DNA of 64,000 nt. Origin: Fragilaria radians. Lineage: Eukaryota > Bacillariophyta > Fragilariophyceae > Fragilariales > Fragilariaceae. The notes below the pieces were generated by a model, which was not told where the DNA came from, did no database searches, and worked only from the letters and a program-made list of their open reading frames with translations. The position numbers and the translations under genes are program-made. Positions 54,715 through 64,000 of this stretch are shown here, one piece after another; the stretch's first letter is position 1; every line of letters begins with the position of its first letter. Location: NCBI GenBank assembly GCA_900642245.1, contig CAAAJI010000011.1, forward strand, positions 86,339 to 150,338, written 5' to 3'.

Positions 54715-56474
54715 CCCGAGGTTCATCAAAATTCTTAGTGTATTGCATATATTCATCAATTCCACAGTAAACTGAAGCATGCTTTTCAAACAACAGTCCT
54801 GGTAAGTTCTTTGTGAATAAACTGCTACTGTTTTCATTTGTTGGGATCCAATGCACACAACGTATGCCATCTTCTTTCAAATCACGGAGAAAGTATTTGC
54901 GTACATCAACGTGTCAATGAAACTAATCCACAAACTTACATCTTCATCTGTAAAACATTTATAAAACAAGCATGGATCTGCTTTACTTCTTTTGAAAACA
55001 TTTGATGCAAGAATCAATACCACTTTTCTCCAAGATGCAATTGCTGCTTGAATTTATCCATATAAGGTCTTTTAAGTTTCAAAACAGTATTCTTCTTATA
55101 AAACCTTTCAAAACCCGTGGGTCTTTCTATGTGAATAATCTCACCATCTTCGAATTCTCCATGCAAGAAAGCTTCTTTGACATGAATAGCTTCAACATGA
55201 CACTTTGCCATCATTGCCTAAAATTAAGTACTCTTTAATTGTCATGGCATTCACAACCGGTGATGCAGTATTAGTTGAATTATAATGAATTCCTTCTTGT
55301 TGTTCAAATCCTCTTGCAGCAAATCTTGCACGGTAAGTTTCATGAGACTTCTTTTTCATTGCTCAAGTAGAACTGAAACTCTCATGTCCGTTGCAAGTGA
55401 ATCACGCTGAACTTCTTCCCAAACATTATGCTTAATCATACGCTGATGATCTTCATCTACAGCAGCTTTCCAGGACTCTTTGTCTGGTGTCTTCATTGCT
55501 TCTTGAAAGTTCATTACATGGAGTTCATTTGTGTTAATGAATCCTCCTCCTATCCCAGCACCAACACATGCCAATTCATGAAATTTGTCCACATCTAAAC
55601 AATTTTGATTAGTTGCAAAGGCTCCCACTTCCCTATATTGTTGAGGCTTTACAACAAGTCTTCCAGATCTTATTGATCTTGGGGGAATTAAGTCATTCAT
55701 TTCACCCTCCATTGCTCTGATCATAACTGCATCTTGAGGTTTCTCCTCCACAATCTTATCTGTATCAGCATCATTATAATGAAGCAAAAAGTCTATTACG
55801 TGCGTAATTTCGATACTTCCAGGTGTTGATGCCTTCCAAAAACATCCTCTTTAGGCAAATCACATCTCTTGATTGATGAACTCTTCCAGTATTTGGGTCC
55901 CACATACGATAGCAATCTCCAAGGGTGATCTCATGCATAACCTATAAACATGCACTGCACTCCTCTGTCAGCCAACTATGGGGTTGCTTAACTTTTGGTT
56001 TTCACAGTTCCAGCCTCACCCCAGGTTCTCAAATGCCTTGCAAATTTCTGCTTCTTGCCGCCACTCCAATGATGATACCTAGATGCTATCTTTCCACTAA
56101 TTTCAATGGGCACCAACACATTCAATAATGTAGCTGTCTGAAACGCTTCTCAGAAAAGACGGTATCTCATTTCTAAAGGCAAGTTTGTTTTAAACTTCAT
56201 AGCCCTTCCTCTGTTTGCTAGAACAGTAAATCCCAACTCAGAAAGGTGATTTTGTTGTGGGGTATTTGCAGCGGTGTATTCAAACTTGATATTAAGCTTC
56301 CAATCTGCACTATCACTTCTCTTCTGCAACCCAGCGTTTTCATCAAAATTATCTAGGCGTATATATTTTACAGACTTTCTGACCTGACGCCACTTTTCTC
56401 ACAGCATAAATGTAGGGTCCACCACACCATCTTTAGCCTCATAAAATTCAGAAAACTCAAGCTGCGTGAACTCA

Positions 56475-56876
56475 TCAACAATGATTCTCCAATATTGTCT
56501 CAATTTTAAGTCCAACCATTGGCTGCTTAATCCTGGCCAAATCAAGGAAGACTCTCTCATTTGGCTTATCTGATTGCACTTGTAAGCTTGCCTTAATCAA
56601 ATTCTTTTGTCTTGCCTTAGCCACAGAGCATGCGTTGCAAACATTTATTGGTCCCTTTGAAATTTGCCATCCAAAATCCTGGCTTATTTTTCTTGTGAGT
56701 TCTTCACTGACATGTCCTAATCGCTCATGCGCCTGATTTATAGATATCCTGAATTTTTCCACCTGCCTTGCGCTTACTTCAACTTTCCTTTTCAAATAAA
56801 TCCCAAAGATGCATCCATTCTTGGTGCGAATTTCAATATCAAATTTAATGGTTTGATTTCCTTTAGTGAACCACAT
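56475..56876 (-). pseudogene. Copia pre-integrase/zinc region fragment
   Basis: Broken frame of 133 residues with HERLGHVSEELTRKI and NVCNACSVAKARQKN, which is the HHCC-type zinc-binding start of Copia integrase: a His pair, then CxxC (H-X3-H becomes H-X4-H here). It continues into the beginning of the core (ERVFLDLARI) and stops. Confidence 0.7.
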
Positions 56877-57028
56877 TGCATTTTTATCACCACATGGAGT
56901 CCATCCTGCTTCAATAGCTTTGCTTTGCCAAACAATTGAAATGCTGCTCAGGTATAATGTTCAAATCAAACAACTCAAAATCTCCTCAACAAACTTATTG
57001 CATACTTGCACTGGCAAACAACCTGTCA

Positions 57029-57860
57029 TCAATGACCATATGATTCAGAAGACATTTTCTTTTCATTTTTCATTTTACCTTTCTTAGGAAAGGCACTAGC
57101 TTTTTGTCCCTTTCTCTTGCATGTGAAACATGTTCCTACAAAAGTTGTTAGAGCAACTTCACTTCCTCCTTCAACCTCACTAATGAATTTTGATCCATAA
57201 ATTTGCCAATGTAAGCATTCCATGACTTCATGCAAATCATCCAATATCATTTTATTTCCTTTTTGTTCATACAGAAGTGATCCTTGGTATTCAACTGGTA
57301 CTGCTCCTTTCACAACTGCCATTAATTCATCATCTGAAATCACATTGTTCCAACAATTGTAACGGTTCTTAACACTGGCAATTTTCTCAAACAAATCCAA
57401 GGGTTTATCCTTTTTCTGCATTGTTATATTATTCAATTCTGTTCTCAATTCAATTTTAGATATCAGGTCAACAGGTCTAAAGTTTCTTGTGAGTGTCTCA
57501 ATTCCTTGATATGCCAACCCACTTGGCCACTCAGGTGTCATAGCCTGATATAAAATCATGAGCATCCCTTCTGTCAAAAAAGCCATTTATGAAACATGCT
57601 AGAACTGTGGCATTCCTCCTTTTTGCCATGACTCCCAACTTTCCTTCTCTACTAGATTCATCCAGCTCATTGTTTTCTCTTTCTGAAAGCACGGATTCCT
57701 TTGAGAATGTTGTCTCAAATCCATGCACATTTGCATATGCCTTCATTTACATAAACCATGCTTCAAACTTGGCCTTATTTCCATCAAATGTTGGAAGTAT
57801 CACTGCTCTACTATCTGATCCTAATTCCAATATCTATCCAAATCTCATAAGCAATCCTTT
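57029..57860 (-). pseudogene. Copia gag fragment with broken zinc knuckle
   Basis: Two overlapping frames in different phases. The upstream part at 57860-57531 has TFDGNKAKFEAWF and AYANVHGF; the downstream part at 57586-57029 has AYQGIETL, LRTELNNITMQKKDKPLDLFEKI and VASVKNRYN, then a CFTCKRKGQKASAF knuckle whose last Cys is missing. Frameshifted and not functional. Confidence 0.7.
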
Positions 57861-57875
57861 TCTACCTTTGAAGCT

Positions 57876-58129
57876 TGCTGGAAGGCTTGAGAATTTCTAT
57901 TATGAATAAAGTCCTTACTTTACCAACACAAATGGAATTATTATGGAAGATTACTAAAAACTATCAACAGAATCTACATCTCCTATTGGAATGAACGATT
58001 CACCCTCCTACATCTCAATGTATATGGTGACACTCAACAAATTCGTTTTCAACCGACACTGTTGTCATCTGGATTCACAAATCCTACTTAAGACTTGCAT
58101 TTTGATACATCTCAGCATTGTCTCCAACA
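57876..58129 (-). repeat. LTR (5' LTR for the minus-strand element)
   Basis: Begins TGCTGG (one change from TGTTGG) and ends TCTCCAACA. Partner of 54458-54714. The gag frame starts close to its inner end, so the 5' leader is very short. No clear primer-binding site was seen. Confidence 0.88.
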
Positions 58130-58616
58130 ATGAATGACACCTTGTTACTAATTTAATTCATCTATATATATATACATTTTGAAGGATTGGGAATCCAATT
58201 TCCACGTCATGCAGTCCATCCATCAAGCCTTCATCAACACATTTTCTCAATTTGGATTGCCTTTCTCATTGCAGCAACAGTCTCAATGGCGCATTTCCCT
58301 TGATTTTTCACTACATGCTTTAGCCAGTTGGCAAAGATATCAATCAGTATATTTCTTGTCATGATCATTTGTTACTAGAGATAAGCATTTTTCAATGGTG
58401 TAATGACCTCATGGAATTCTTTCTTTTGCTTTACTGAAACAATCATGGAAGTTGTGTATGAAGACTATAAATACATCCTTCTAGGAATGAAATGTGTCCT
58501 TTTGGATTGGAAGATTGACGTGGAATACGATACAAAAAAATTCTCTTTTCCCCATTCTGAATACACGGTTCATGGCTAATAGCAACATTGCTAGAGATGT
58601 TTCTGAAATCTTTCTT
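58130..58616. other. Intergenic, no gene seen
   Basis: Flank between the Copia element and the 3' end of the methyltransferase gene. Only a small ORF on the plus strand (58179-58364) without features. Confidence 0.5.
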
Positions 58617-59726
58617 CTAAACCTGTTTTGACACTCTTCGAAATGAAGCTAAGTTGTACATTAAGGTTAGTTTCATATCGATGTACAACTCTTCGTTGGA
58701 AGGCCATCCCGTAGTGTCATGAAGCCGGAACTGTTCGAGTCCACATTTTTCCTTCAAGAGTTTTGAAAAGACATTTAGAATAGGAACTGAGCTTGCTCCG
58801 TATCGTACATCATAGTCAAAGTGATGCCATTCTAACGTCATTTGTTGAACTTTACGGCACGATCCACCATCAATCATACCTTCCAAAATCCTATACTCAG
58901 AACCCTCCACGTCAAGTTTTAACACGTCTACCCAATCGTGCTTAAGTTCGGCCATAAGGCTTTCCAGACTCCGAACTGGAAGTGGATGCACCTTTTGCGG
59001 CGGAAACTTTTGGAATCGACAGTGAGAATTTGTACAATTTCGGGGATTAGCGACAACATAATGTGGGTATGAATATATACTAATTTGTTCCCAGTTATAT
59101 TCTCGCAAAGATATGGTTTCATCTGCTCCTCCGCCCCCATAAGGATAGTAGTGATAGTAAGGATTGTCTAACCATTGTTTGTTTGTCTCAAACCATTTCT
59201 TGGTAATCGGAGAAGGGTCAAAAGCGTGCACATGACACCGGAAAGGAGAACGGGAGAGTATGAAACCAAAGAAGGGTTGTTCCCTGAGACCAAAGTCATA
59301 TACTGTGCAGTTGTTGAAAGCAATATCGTCTAAACATATGTACATAGTGTCCAAACGACAACCAGGGAAATCACAGTATTCATGAAGAGCTGTCATATTT
59401 TGGCAAGTTGCCGGCGTATTTGTCCATTCAAAAGGATCGCTATTGAATGCTAAGTAAGCATTCAACTTCGTTTCCAAATGAGAAATACGTTCCATCCAAA
59501 TCTCCGACACTTTTTGAAGTTTTGACAATTTATCCTCAATGTTCTTTCCTAGCACTGGTAGTTTTGTGTCGGATATGAGACTTTGCTTTGACAAACGTCT
59601 TTCGCTTTTTTCTACGACATCACGAAGAGCTTGATGAAGTATTAGAATATACCCGTAAAGACTTGCAATTATAAAATAAGGGATGATCTGCGATCTCCAA
59701 AGATTCATTTGGGACGCTTTGGCCAT
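58617..59726 (-). CDS. METTL24-like single-pass membrane methyltransferase
   Basis: Single exon, 369 residues, ATG at 59726. Residues 14-33 are a hydrophobic signal anchor (PYFIIASLYGYILIL), so this is a type II membrane protein with its domain in the secretory lumen. A coiled, charged stem follows (40-95) with KLSKLQKVSEIW. The domain (110-360) matches Methyltransf_22: Cys-containing entry (CDFPGCRLDTMYICLDD), CTVYDFGLREQPFFG, FRCHVHAFDPSP, then VDVLKLDVEGSEYRILEGM (about 267-285), the LK-DVEGSE signature shared with FkbM-type enzymes, and TLEWHHFD. A SAM-dependent methyl transfer is expected from the family, but acceptor and product are unknown. Several Cys and N-glycosylation sequons (NMT, NCT, NCTNS) suit a Golgi lumen location. 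Confidence 0.75.
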   Translation of the reverse strand: MAKASQMNLWRSQIIPYFIIASLYGYILILHQALRDVVEKSERRLSKQSLISDTKLPVLGKNIEDKLSKLQKVSEIWMERISHLETKLNAYLAFNSDPFEWTNTPATCQNMTALHEYCDFPGCRLDTMYICLDDIAFNNCTVYDFGLREQPFFGFILSRSPFRCHVHAFDPSPITKKWFETNKQWLDNPYYHYYPYGGGGADETISLREYNWEQISIYSYPHYVVANPRNCTNSHCRFQKFPPQKVHPLPVRSLESLMAELKHDWVDVLKLDVEGSEYRILEGMIDGGSCRKVQQMTLEWHHFDYDVRYGASSVPILNVFSKLLKEKCGLEQFRLHDTTGWPSNEELYIDMKLTLMYNLASFRRVSKQV

Positions 59727-60360
59727 TATGGCACTTAGAGTAAGTTACAGTTTTTTCATGCTGATTTGGGGCGCTAGTAATGTATCAACGACTAACACTA
59801 TTTCTGTAAGTCATTTCTACTGGAATCACAGCCCAAATTCCGGAGCTGGCGGGAGCAACAATTACATCAGTAGGTAGTACCAGAGTACTAAGTAACAAAA
59901 GAAAACATAAGTAATGACATCTTTATTTCAATACTCTTGCCTTTTATCCTCTCACAAAGTATTGTTGAGCCTGTATTTCCATTTTCGTTCCCTCATTTGT
60001 ATCCTCATTTGGTATGTTATTCATATTGTCACTTCCATTGTAATTCCCATTGTCATTTACAATGATTTTGTAAGCAAAATTCTTCATTGTTTTCATGGAG
60101 ACAAAAGTTGTACGAAATCATGCAACATAGTGTTATGTTGCAGATTTGCTTGAAGTCTTCATTGGATGGGATTTATTCTGATCTTCATGACTCTTTGAGT
60201 CTTTTTAGGAAGAAGAATTCCGCAGTTTACCTTTCAAAAGCAATTCAACATACCTTCCTGTATGCAAAAGTATTTAGCTGGATTACTCAATCTTGGCATG
60301 TTTTCATCTTGTTAATAATTGGCTAATATTGCCTAAGAAGTGAAATTGAATATGAACAGT
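59727..60360. other. Intergenic, no gene seen
   Basis: Includes the promoter of the methyltransferase gene. The plus-strand frames at 59683-60326 are AT-rich and hydrophobic only because of T-rich codons. Confidence 0.45.
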
Positions 60361-63300
60361 TGAAAACTTGAACAAGAGTCATGTGAACCATTTGCCTCCA
60401 TTGTTGTCCATTTTGATTTTCATTGGAGACTTAACAGTTAAACCCATAGATTCTGCCACACATTCTTGCGTATTACTTTTTGCTATAATTAGGGTTCCGT
60501 TAAGAAAAGCAGCATATCTGTGTATCCTTTTTCTTGTTTGCATATCCTTGGTGAATCCATAATTTCAGAAATTTCAATGTGATTCTTTTGCTCGAATCGC
60601 CATTCCACTCACCTTTTGGTTTGATATAAAGTGATTGATTCCAAGTTTTCAAGCAAAATGGCATCACCCTTCTCATTGCTTTATTGTGTGCCAACGTTGT
60701 GGCTAGGAAGTACCTGAATAACTCCCTAGTTATATTCTGAATGTCTGGTCAACTCCACTTAGACAATAAAACAACTTTCCAACTCCTGAACAATAGATCT
60801 TTTCTTTTTCTGGGCTCATCTAACCATCCAAGCCTCCAGGAACAAATACGTTTCCATGTGAAGCAGGTGCTTCCAACCTTGGATCTGACTTTACATTGAA
60901 CACATCTTCAAAATTTCAAACTAAGACCAACTGTAGTATCTTTAAAGTCTTCTATGCCTTGTTTCTTACAATTTTGCATCCAACACATTCCTTCATTTCT
61001 CCTACATCTTCACACTCAAAGAATTGATGCATCATATTTTGTACTTGCTTTCTTCATCTTCATCAGCCATGAGTAGACCCAAGTAATCTAAATGACAACT
61101 TCATTTCTCGAATTTTCAAAGCATAACTTTGGATCTGCAAAGCTGCACTTGAAAACCCTTGTCTTGAATGTCATCAGTAGCTTGTGCCAAAGAGAAACTG
61201 CAGTCTGTTTTGACCCGTAAGTCGTTTGCTGAATTTAAAAAACACCATCTGAGTCATATTCAGGTTAAGAACCATGTGGTATCTGAAGATACATTTCTTT
61301 GCCATAATTGAATCTACCGTTTAGGAATGCAGCATTAGTGTCAATTGCATGTCCTTCCCAATTGGCAAGTGCATGCACAACCATACCAATTTTCATGGTG
61401 ATTTCATTTGAGATAGGTGCAACTGCAGAATCTCAACAAAAACAAAGCCTTCTTCCTATAGGAAACCTCGCGCTATAATTATAGCTCTAAGTTTCCCATT
61501 AGCCTTTTTCTTCATAGCCCATGTTGTTGACAAGGATTTGATGTTAGGGCATAAATTGTTGATTATTTTTACTTTGATTGAATCATTTTCCCGAACGTGT
61601 AAACTTTTCAATTGCAAGTTCAACCATTGTACAGCCATTTAAATAAGTAGCAGTTTGAAAACCGTCTCTCCAAACATTTTCAAGATAATACTTTGGGAGC
61701 CCATCAGGACTCAGCAGCACTCATCGCCCTCCCACAACCAGCATTCGTTGCAAATGCAACTTCTGCTAGATATTTTTTGTGGTATGCCTTTTTGTGAATT
61801 CAAATTGAACCGGCATTTTTCATACGCTCCCAATTCTTGCCTGAATCATATATGCTTAATTGGCTTTCCATTTAAAGGTAGCCTTGATCATTGTTTCGTT
61901 GAATTAGTTTCTCCAGTACTGTTTTAGCGTTAATTCTACGTCGATCACCGAATCTTGCTTCTCTTGATCATCGTTCACCAATTTTTCGGCAACCATGTTA
62001 TTGCTCTTTCCGTTTATATTTTTTGCCTACCTTTTCCAATTGCACAATCTTAGCACTTTTCAAAGTCCCCATGAAGATGCCAGCCAAGAGTTTTTGCAAT
62101 TTCCTAGGTCGACTGGTTGGAAAAATGACCTAGTTTGCTTCACCATTCGTCATTTTTTTAATCAACATTGCCTCATCTTCAACTGATCGTGACACTTCAA
62201 AACGTTGATGCAGCTTCACGGCAAACAATGCTCCTTTTGTGGTGTGAATTTTAATGTCAAAGTTTGCTGTTACTCTTACTCAAAGGCATGGAATTCACCA
62301 CCTTCAAGCTTCCAGCCTGACTTTTTCACTTTCGTTAGTCTCAGCAGGTTGTACCTAAAGCTGATTAAATATATATCACATCCGATAACCTGATAGCATC
62401 TTGAATTTTACCACTTCTTTTGACAGTTCCAACAATGGTGGCTTTCCCATGACAGGAATGGTGACTTCATCTGCAGGGTAGCAGTTGGCCAACGGGCTTC
62501 AACGGGGTATAGAAGTTTGCTGTTACTATTACTCAAAGGCATGGAGTTCACCACCTTCAAGCTTCCAGCCTGACTTTTTCACTTTCGTTAGACTCAACAG
62601 GTTGTACTTGCAGCTGATTAAATATATATCACATCCAATAACCTGATAGCATCTTGAATTTTACCACTTCTTTTGACAGTTCCAACAATGGTGGCTTTCC
62701 CATGACAGGAATGGTGTCTTCATCTTCAGGGTAGCAGTTGGCCAACGGGCTTCAATGGGGTATAGAATGCACAGTAGCTCCAGTATCAGCCACCCAAATA
62801 GTAGGATCCTCAAACTTCATGCTATCTTTGGAAGTTCATACATATTCAATCTTCTTTTCTTCTTTTGTTGTTGTCACTGCTTTCTGCCCCAACACTTTGG
62901 TCTCTTATTCTTGATTTCCTCCTTTTCCCTACAGCATTTGTTGACATAGCCTCAACGTCAACAGATATTGCCCTTACCAAGAAATTTGAAGTTTTTGAAC
63001 CCTTTCTTGTTGCCTGCAGCCTTCTTTTTACATGCATTGGCTTGATATCCAGTACCACCACATCTTTAGCACATTCATATGAACTAGTCTAGCAACTTTT
63101 TGCCCTGATCACTTTCCATCGTCTTACATACATTTCAGCTTAAATTGCTTGTAATTTTTAATGGAAGTGATTTCTACGTTTTGTTCATTCAGGCTGTTCA
63201 TCTCATCAATTTTAAATAAGTCATTTCACGATTGATAATTGATGTCCTTATAAGGCTTTGTGGTCTTTTGTGACTTGTGCTTTGGGCTCCTTCAGTAACT

Positions 63301-63400
63301 TCTTTGAGATCCATTCAAAAATCTTTATGAATGTCATCTTTTGAACTGCACTTGCTTTTTATCGCTGCTACTTTAGCAATTTCTGAGGTAACTCTTTTAT
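60360..63400 (-). mobile_element. Second decayed Ty1/Copia element
   Basis: On the minus strand, pieces in Copia order: gag end near 63.2-63.4 kb (DLKEVTEGA), a zinc knuckle at 63.06-62.9 (CGGTGYQANACKKK), protease at about 62.77 (VADTGATVH), GAG-pre (TIVGTVKRSGKIQDAI, 62.70 and again 62.44), integrase remnants (NVWRDGFQTATYL, 61.67), the RT start (TTWAMKKKANGKLRA, 61.5), RT (HAIDTNAAFLNGRF, 61.35) and RNase H (KAMRRVM, 60.67). Each is interrupted by stops or shifts. I found no LTRs. The protease active site still reads DTGA, but the element is dead. It carries an internal duplication listed separately. Confidence 0.75.
62260..62765. repeat. 253-bp tandem duplication inside the Copia remnant
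   Basis: Copy 1 (62260-62512) and copy 2 (62513-62765) are directly adjacent. They agree apart from about eleven substitutions by eye, roughly 95% identity. The unit covers the GAG-pre part between protease and integrase. Because 253 is not a multiple of three, the duplication also shifts the frame. Confidence 0.85.
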
Positions 63401-63635
63401 TGATAGCGCATTCAGGTTTTGGATTAACCCGGCACAATGATTGCACTGCTAGGTTGAATATTGAGGACGAAGTATATACTTTGATGTGAATTAACTCTTT
63501 CCCTCAGCAAAGAGAGGATGAGATAATTCATAAAGTCAACTCAAACTACATTTATGAGAGTAATTTGGTGTTGGACAAGAACTGACGTTAAGTTCAAAAT
63601 TACAAATCTAATTAAGTGAGGCGCTGGGATGAAAG
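63401..63635. other. Intergenic, no gene seen
   Basis: Short AT-rich flank between the Copia remnant and the terminal membrane protein gene. Confidence 0.4.
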
Positions 63636-64000
63636 TCATGTTGGGACATCATGTACAGAAGTACCATACGTCACGTTTGTCTTGATGAGTGGAACATTCT
63701 CAACTCGTTTTAAGATATTCTCTGGGCGAGAAGTGTTCTGAGTGGACTCAGCTAGGGAATTCTGCGACAGAGATCCCTTTTGGGGACGGGTAGAGTACAT
63801 CATTGCAAGAATAACAATGGAAGGGAACAGTTCAATTGCACCGTAAGAAATCCAGAAAGTAGATACATAAGAAATTCGAATCATCCGAAAAATCAGGAAA
63901 ATCAATCTAGCGAAAAATGAGAGCAAACAAATAATTGTACATAATACAAGTCGAATCGCCAGTCCAGATCTCACTGTCAGATTTGGCTTCAAGATAGATA
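63636..64000 (-). CDS. C-terminal part of a multi-pass membrane protein, 5' end outside the window
   Basis: The frame stays open to the window edge, so only the last 120 or so residues are seen. Two hydrophobic helices are clear: IRLVLCTIICLLSFFARLIFLIF and STFWISYGAIELFPSIVILAMM, separated by a short charged loop. A polar Ser/Thr/Asn tail of about 45 residues follows. The sequence FPSIVILAMM after an acidic residue recalls the last helix of THH1/TOM1-type or other seven-helix proteins (E--PS--VL), but this is weak. The first codon shown as a start in this frame is TTG, so the true start lies beyond 64000. Confidence 0.5.
   Translation of the reverse strand, partial: SILKPNLTVRSGLAIRLVLCTIICLLSFFARLIFLIFRMIRISYVSTFWISYGAIELFPSIVILAMMYSTRPQKGSLSQNSLAESTQNTSRPENILKRVENVPLIKTNVTYGTSVHDVPT

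Larger units (their letters stand above)
54458..58129 (-). mobile_element. Ty1/Copia retrotransposon with both LTRs, internally decayed
   Basis: Bounded by two similar direct repeats of about 255 bp (54458-54714 and 57876-58129). The left one begins TGTTGG and the right one ends CCAACA, the usual TG...CA inverted ends. Flanking 5-mers are ATGAT (54453-54457) and ATGAA (58130-58134), a target-site duplication with one change. On the minus strand the interior runs gag (57.86-57.03 kb), pre-integrase (56.88-56.48), the integrase tail/linker to RT (55.79-55.36), an RT piece (55.21-55.01, IHVKEAFLHGEFEDGE) and the RNase H end (54.88-54.67, NENSSSLFTKNLPG). At 3.7 kb it is shorter than a full Copia element and frames are broken, so large parts of integrase and RT are lost. 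Non-autonomous remnant. Confidence 0.88.

Noticed and set aside
1..64000. CRISPR arrays, bacterial operons, tRNA genes
   Set aside because: The sequence is eukaryotic with spliceosomal introns. I saw no regularly spaced short repeats and no convincing cloverleaf or B-box by eye; a tRNA scan would be needed to exclude tRNAs.

Overview
This window looks like a piece of a diatom nuclear chromosome (a photosynthetic stramenopile), about 64 kb, AT-rich, with one 20-base assembly gap (38243-38262). Three things point to a diatom. (1) Two photosystem genes carry bipartite plastid presequences with the diatom-type Phe cleavage motif: an SAFAP site in the Psb31-like protein and an RAF site in the thylakoid CtpA-type peptidase; isopropylmalate dehydrogenase has a similar DAF site. 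(2) There is a DUF6824 protein, a family expanded in diatoms. (3) Degenerate Copia elements resemble those known from diatoms. Introns are short, mostly 54-80 bp, with GTAAGT-type donors; several gene models below were rebuilt by joining exons by eye.

Layout: 0.75-2.7 kb NPRL3 (GATOR1 subunit); 3.8-5.2 kb an unknown two-exon membrane-associated protein; 6-7 kb a broken Copia gag/protease fragment; 7.3-7.9 kb a SnoaL-like protein; 8.06-8.75 kb the three-exon Psb31-like PSII extrinsic protein; 10.6-12.3 kb a J-like protein without the HPD motif; 14.8-15.7 kb coatomer zeta, with a start codon alone on its first exon and an apparent 1-nt frameshift; 16.6-18.2 kb the DUF6824 protein, convergent with the lumenal C-terminal processing peptidase (18.3-19.9 kb); 22.4-23.0 kb a membrane RING-H2 protein; 23.6-24.2 kb a Crypton-like remnant; 25.4-26.0 kb a YtoQ-family protein; 30.2-31.5 kb plastid 3-isopropylmalate dehydrogenase, convergent with a 1366-residue disordered protein (31.6-35.7 kb).

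From 35.7 to 44.1 kb the sequence is repeat-rich: a dispersed LTR-like repeat family, the gap, and a decayed Ty3/gypsy gag-protease-RT fragment. Genes resume with DCP2 (44.1-45.7 kb, minus) and, divergently, a 1885-residue DENND4-type Rab exchange factor (47.2-53.0 kb, three exons). The distal end is again mobile DNA: a Copia element with both LTRs (54.46-58.13 kb), a METTL24-like membrane methyltransferase (58.6-59.7 kb), another decayed Copia element containing a 253-bp tandem duplication (about 60.4-63.4 kb), and the end of a membrane protein that runs off the window.

The genes do not form a pathway cluster. They are housekeeping functions (nutrient signalling, COPI transport, mRNA decapping, Rab activation, leucine synthesis, PSII assembly) separated by non-coding or transposon-derived DNA. 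I did not find a convincing new multi-gene system. The most checkable oddities are the coatomer-zeta frameshift, the competing splice acceptors in three genes, the J-like protein lacking HPD, and the repeat structures around the gap.
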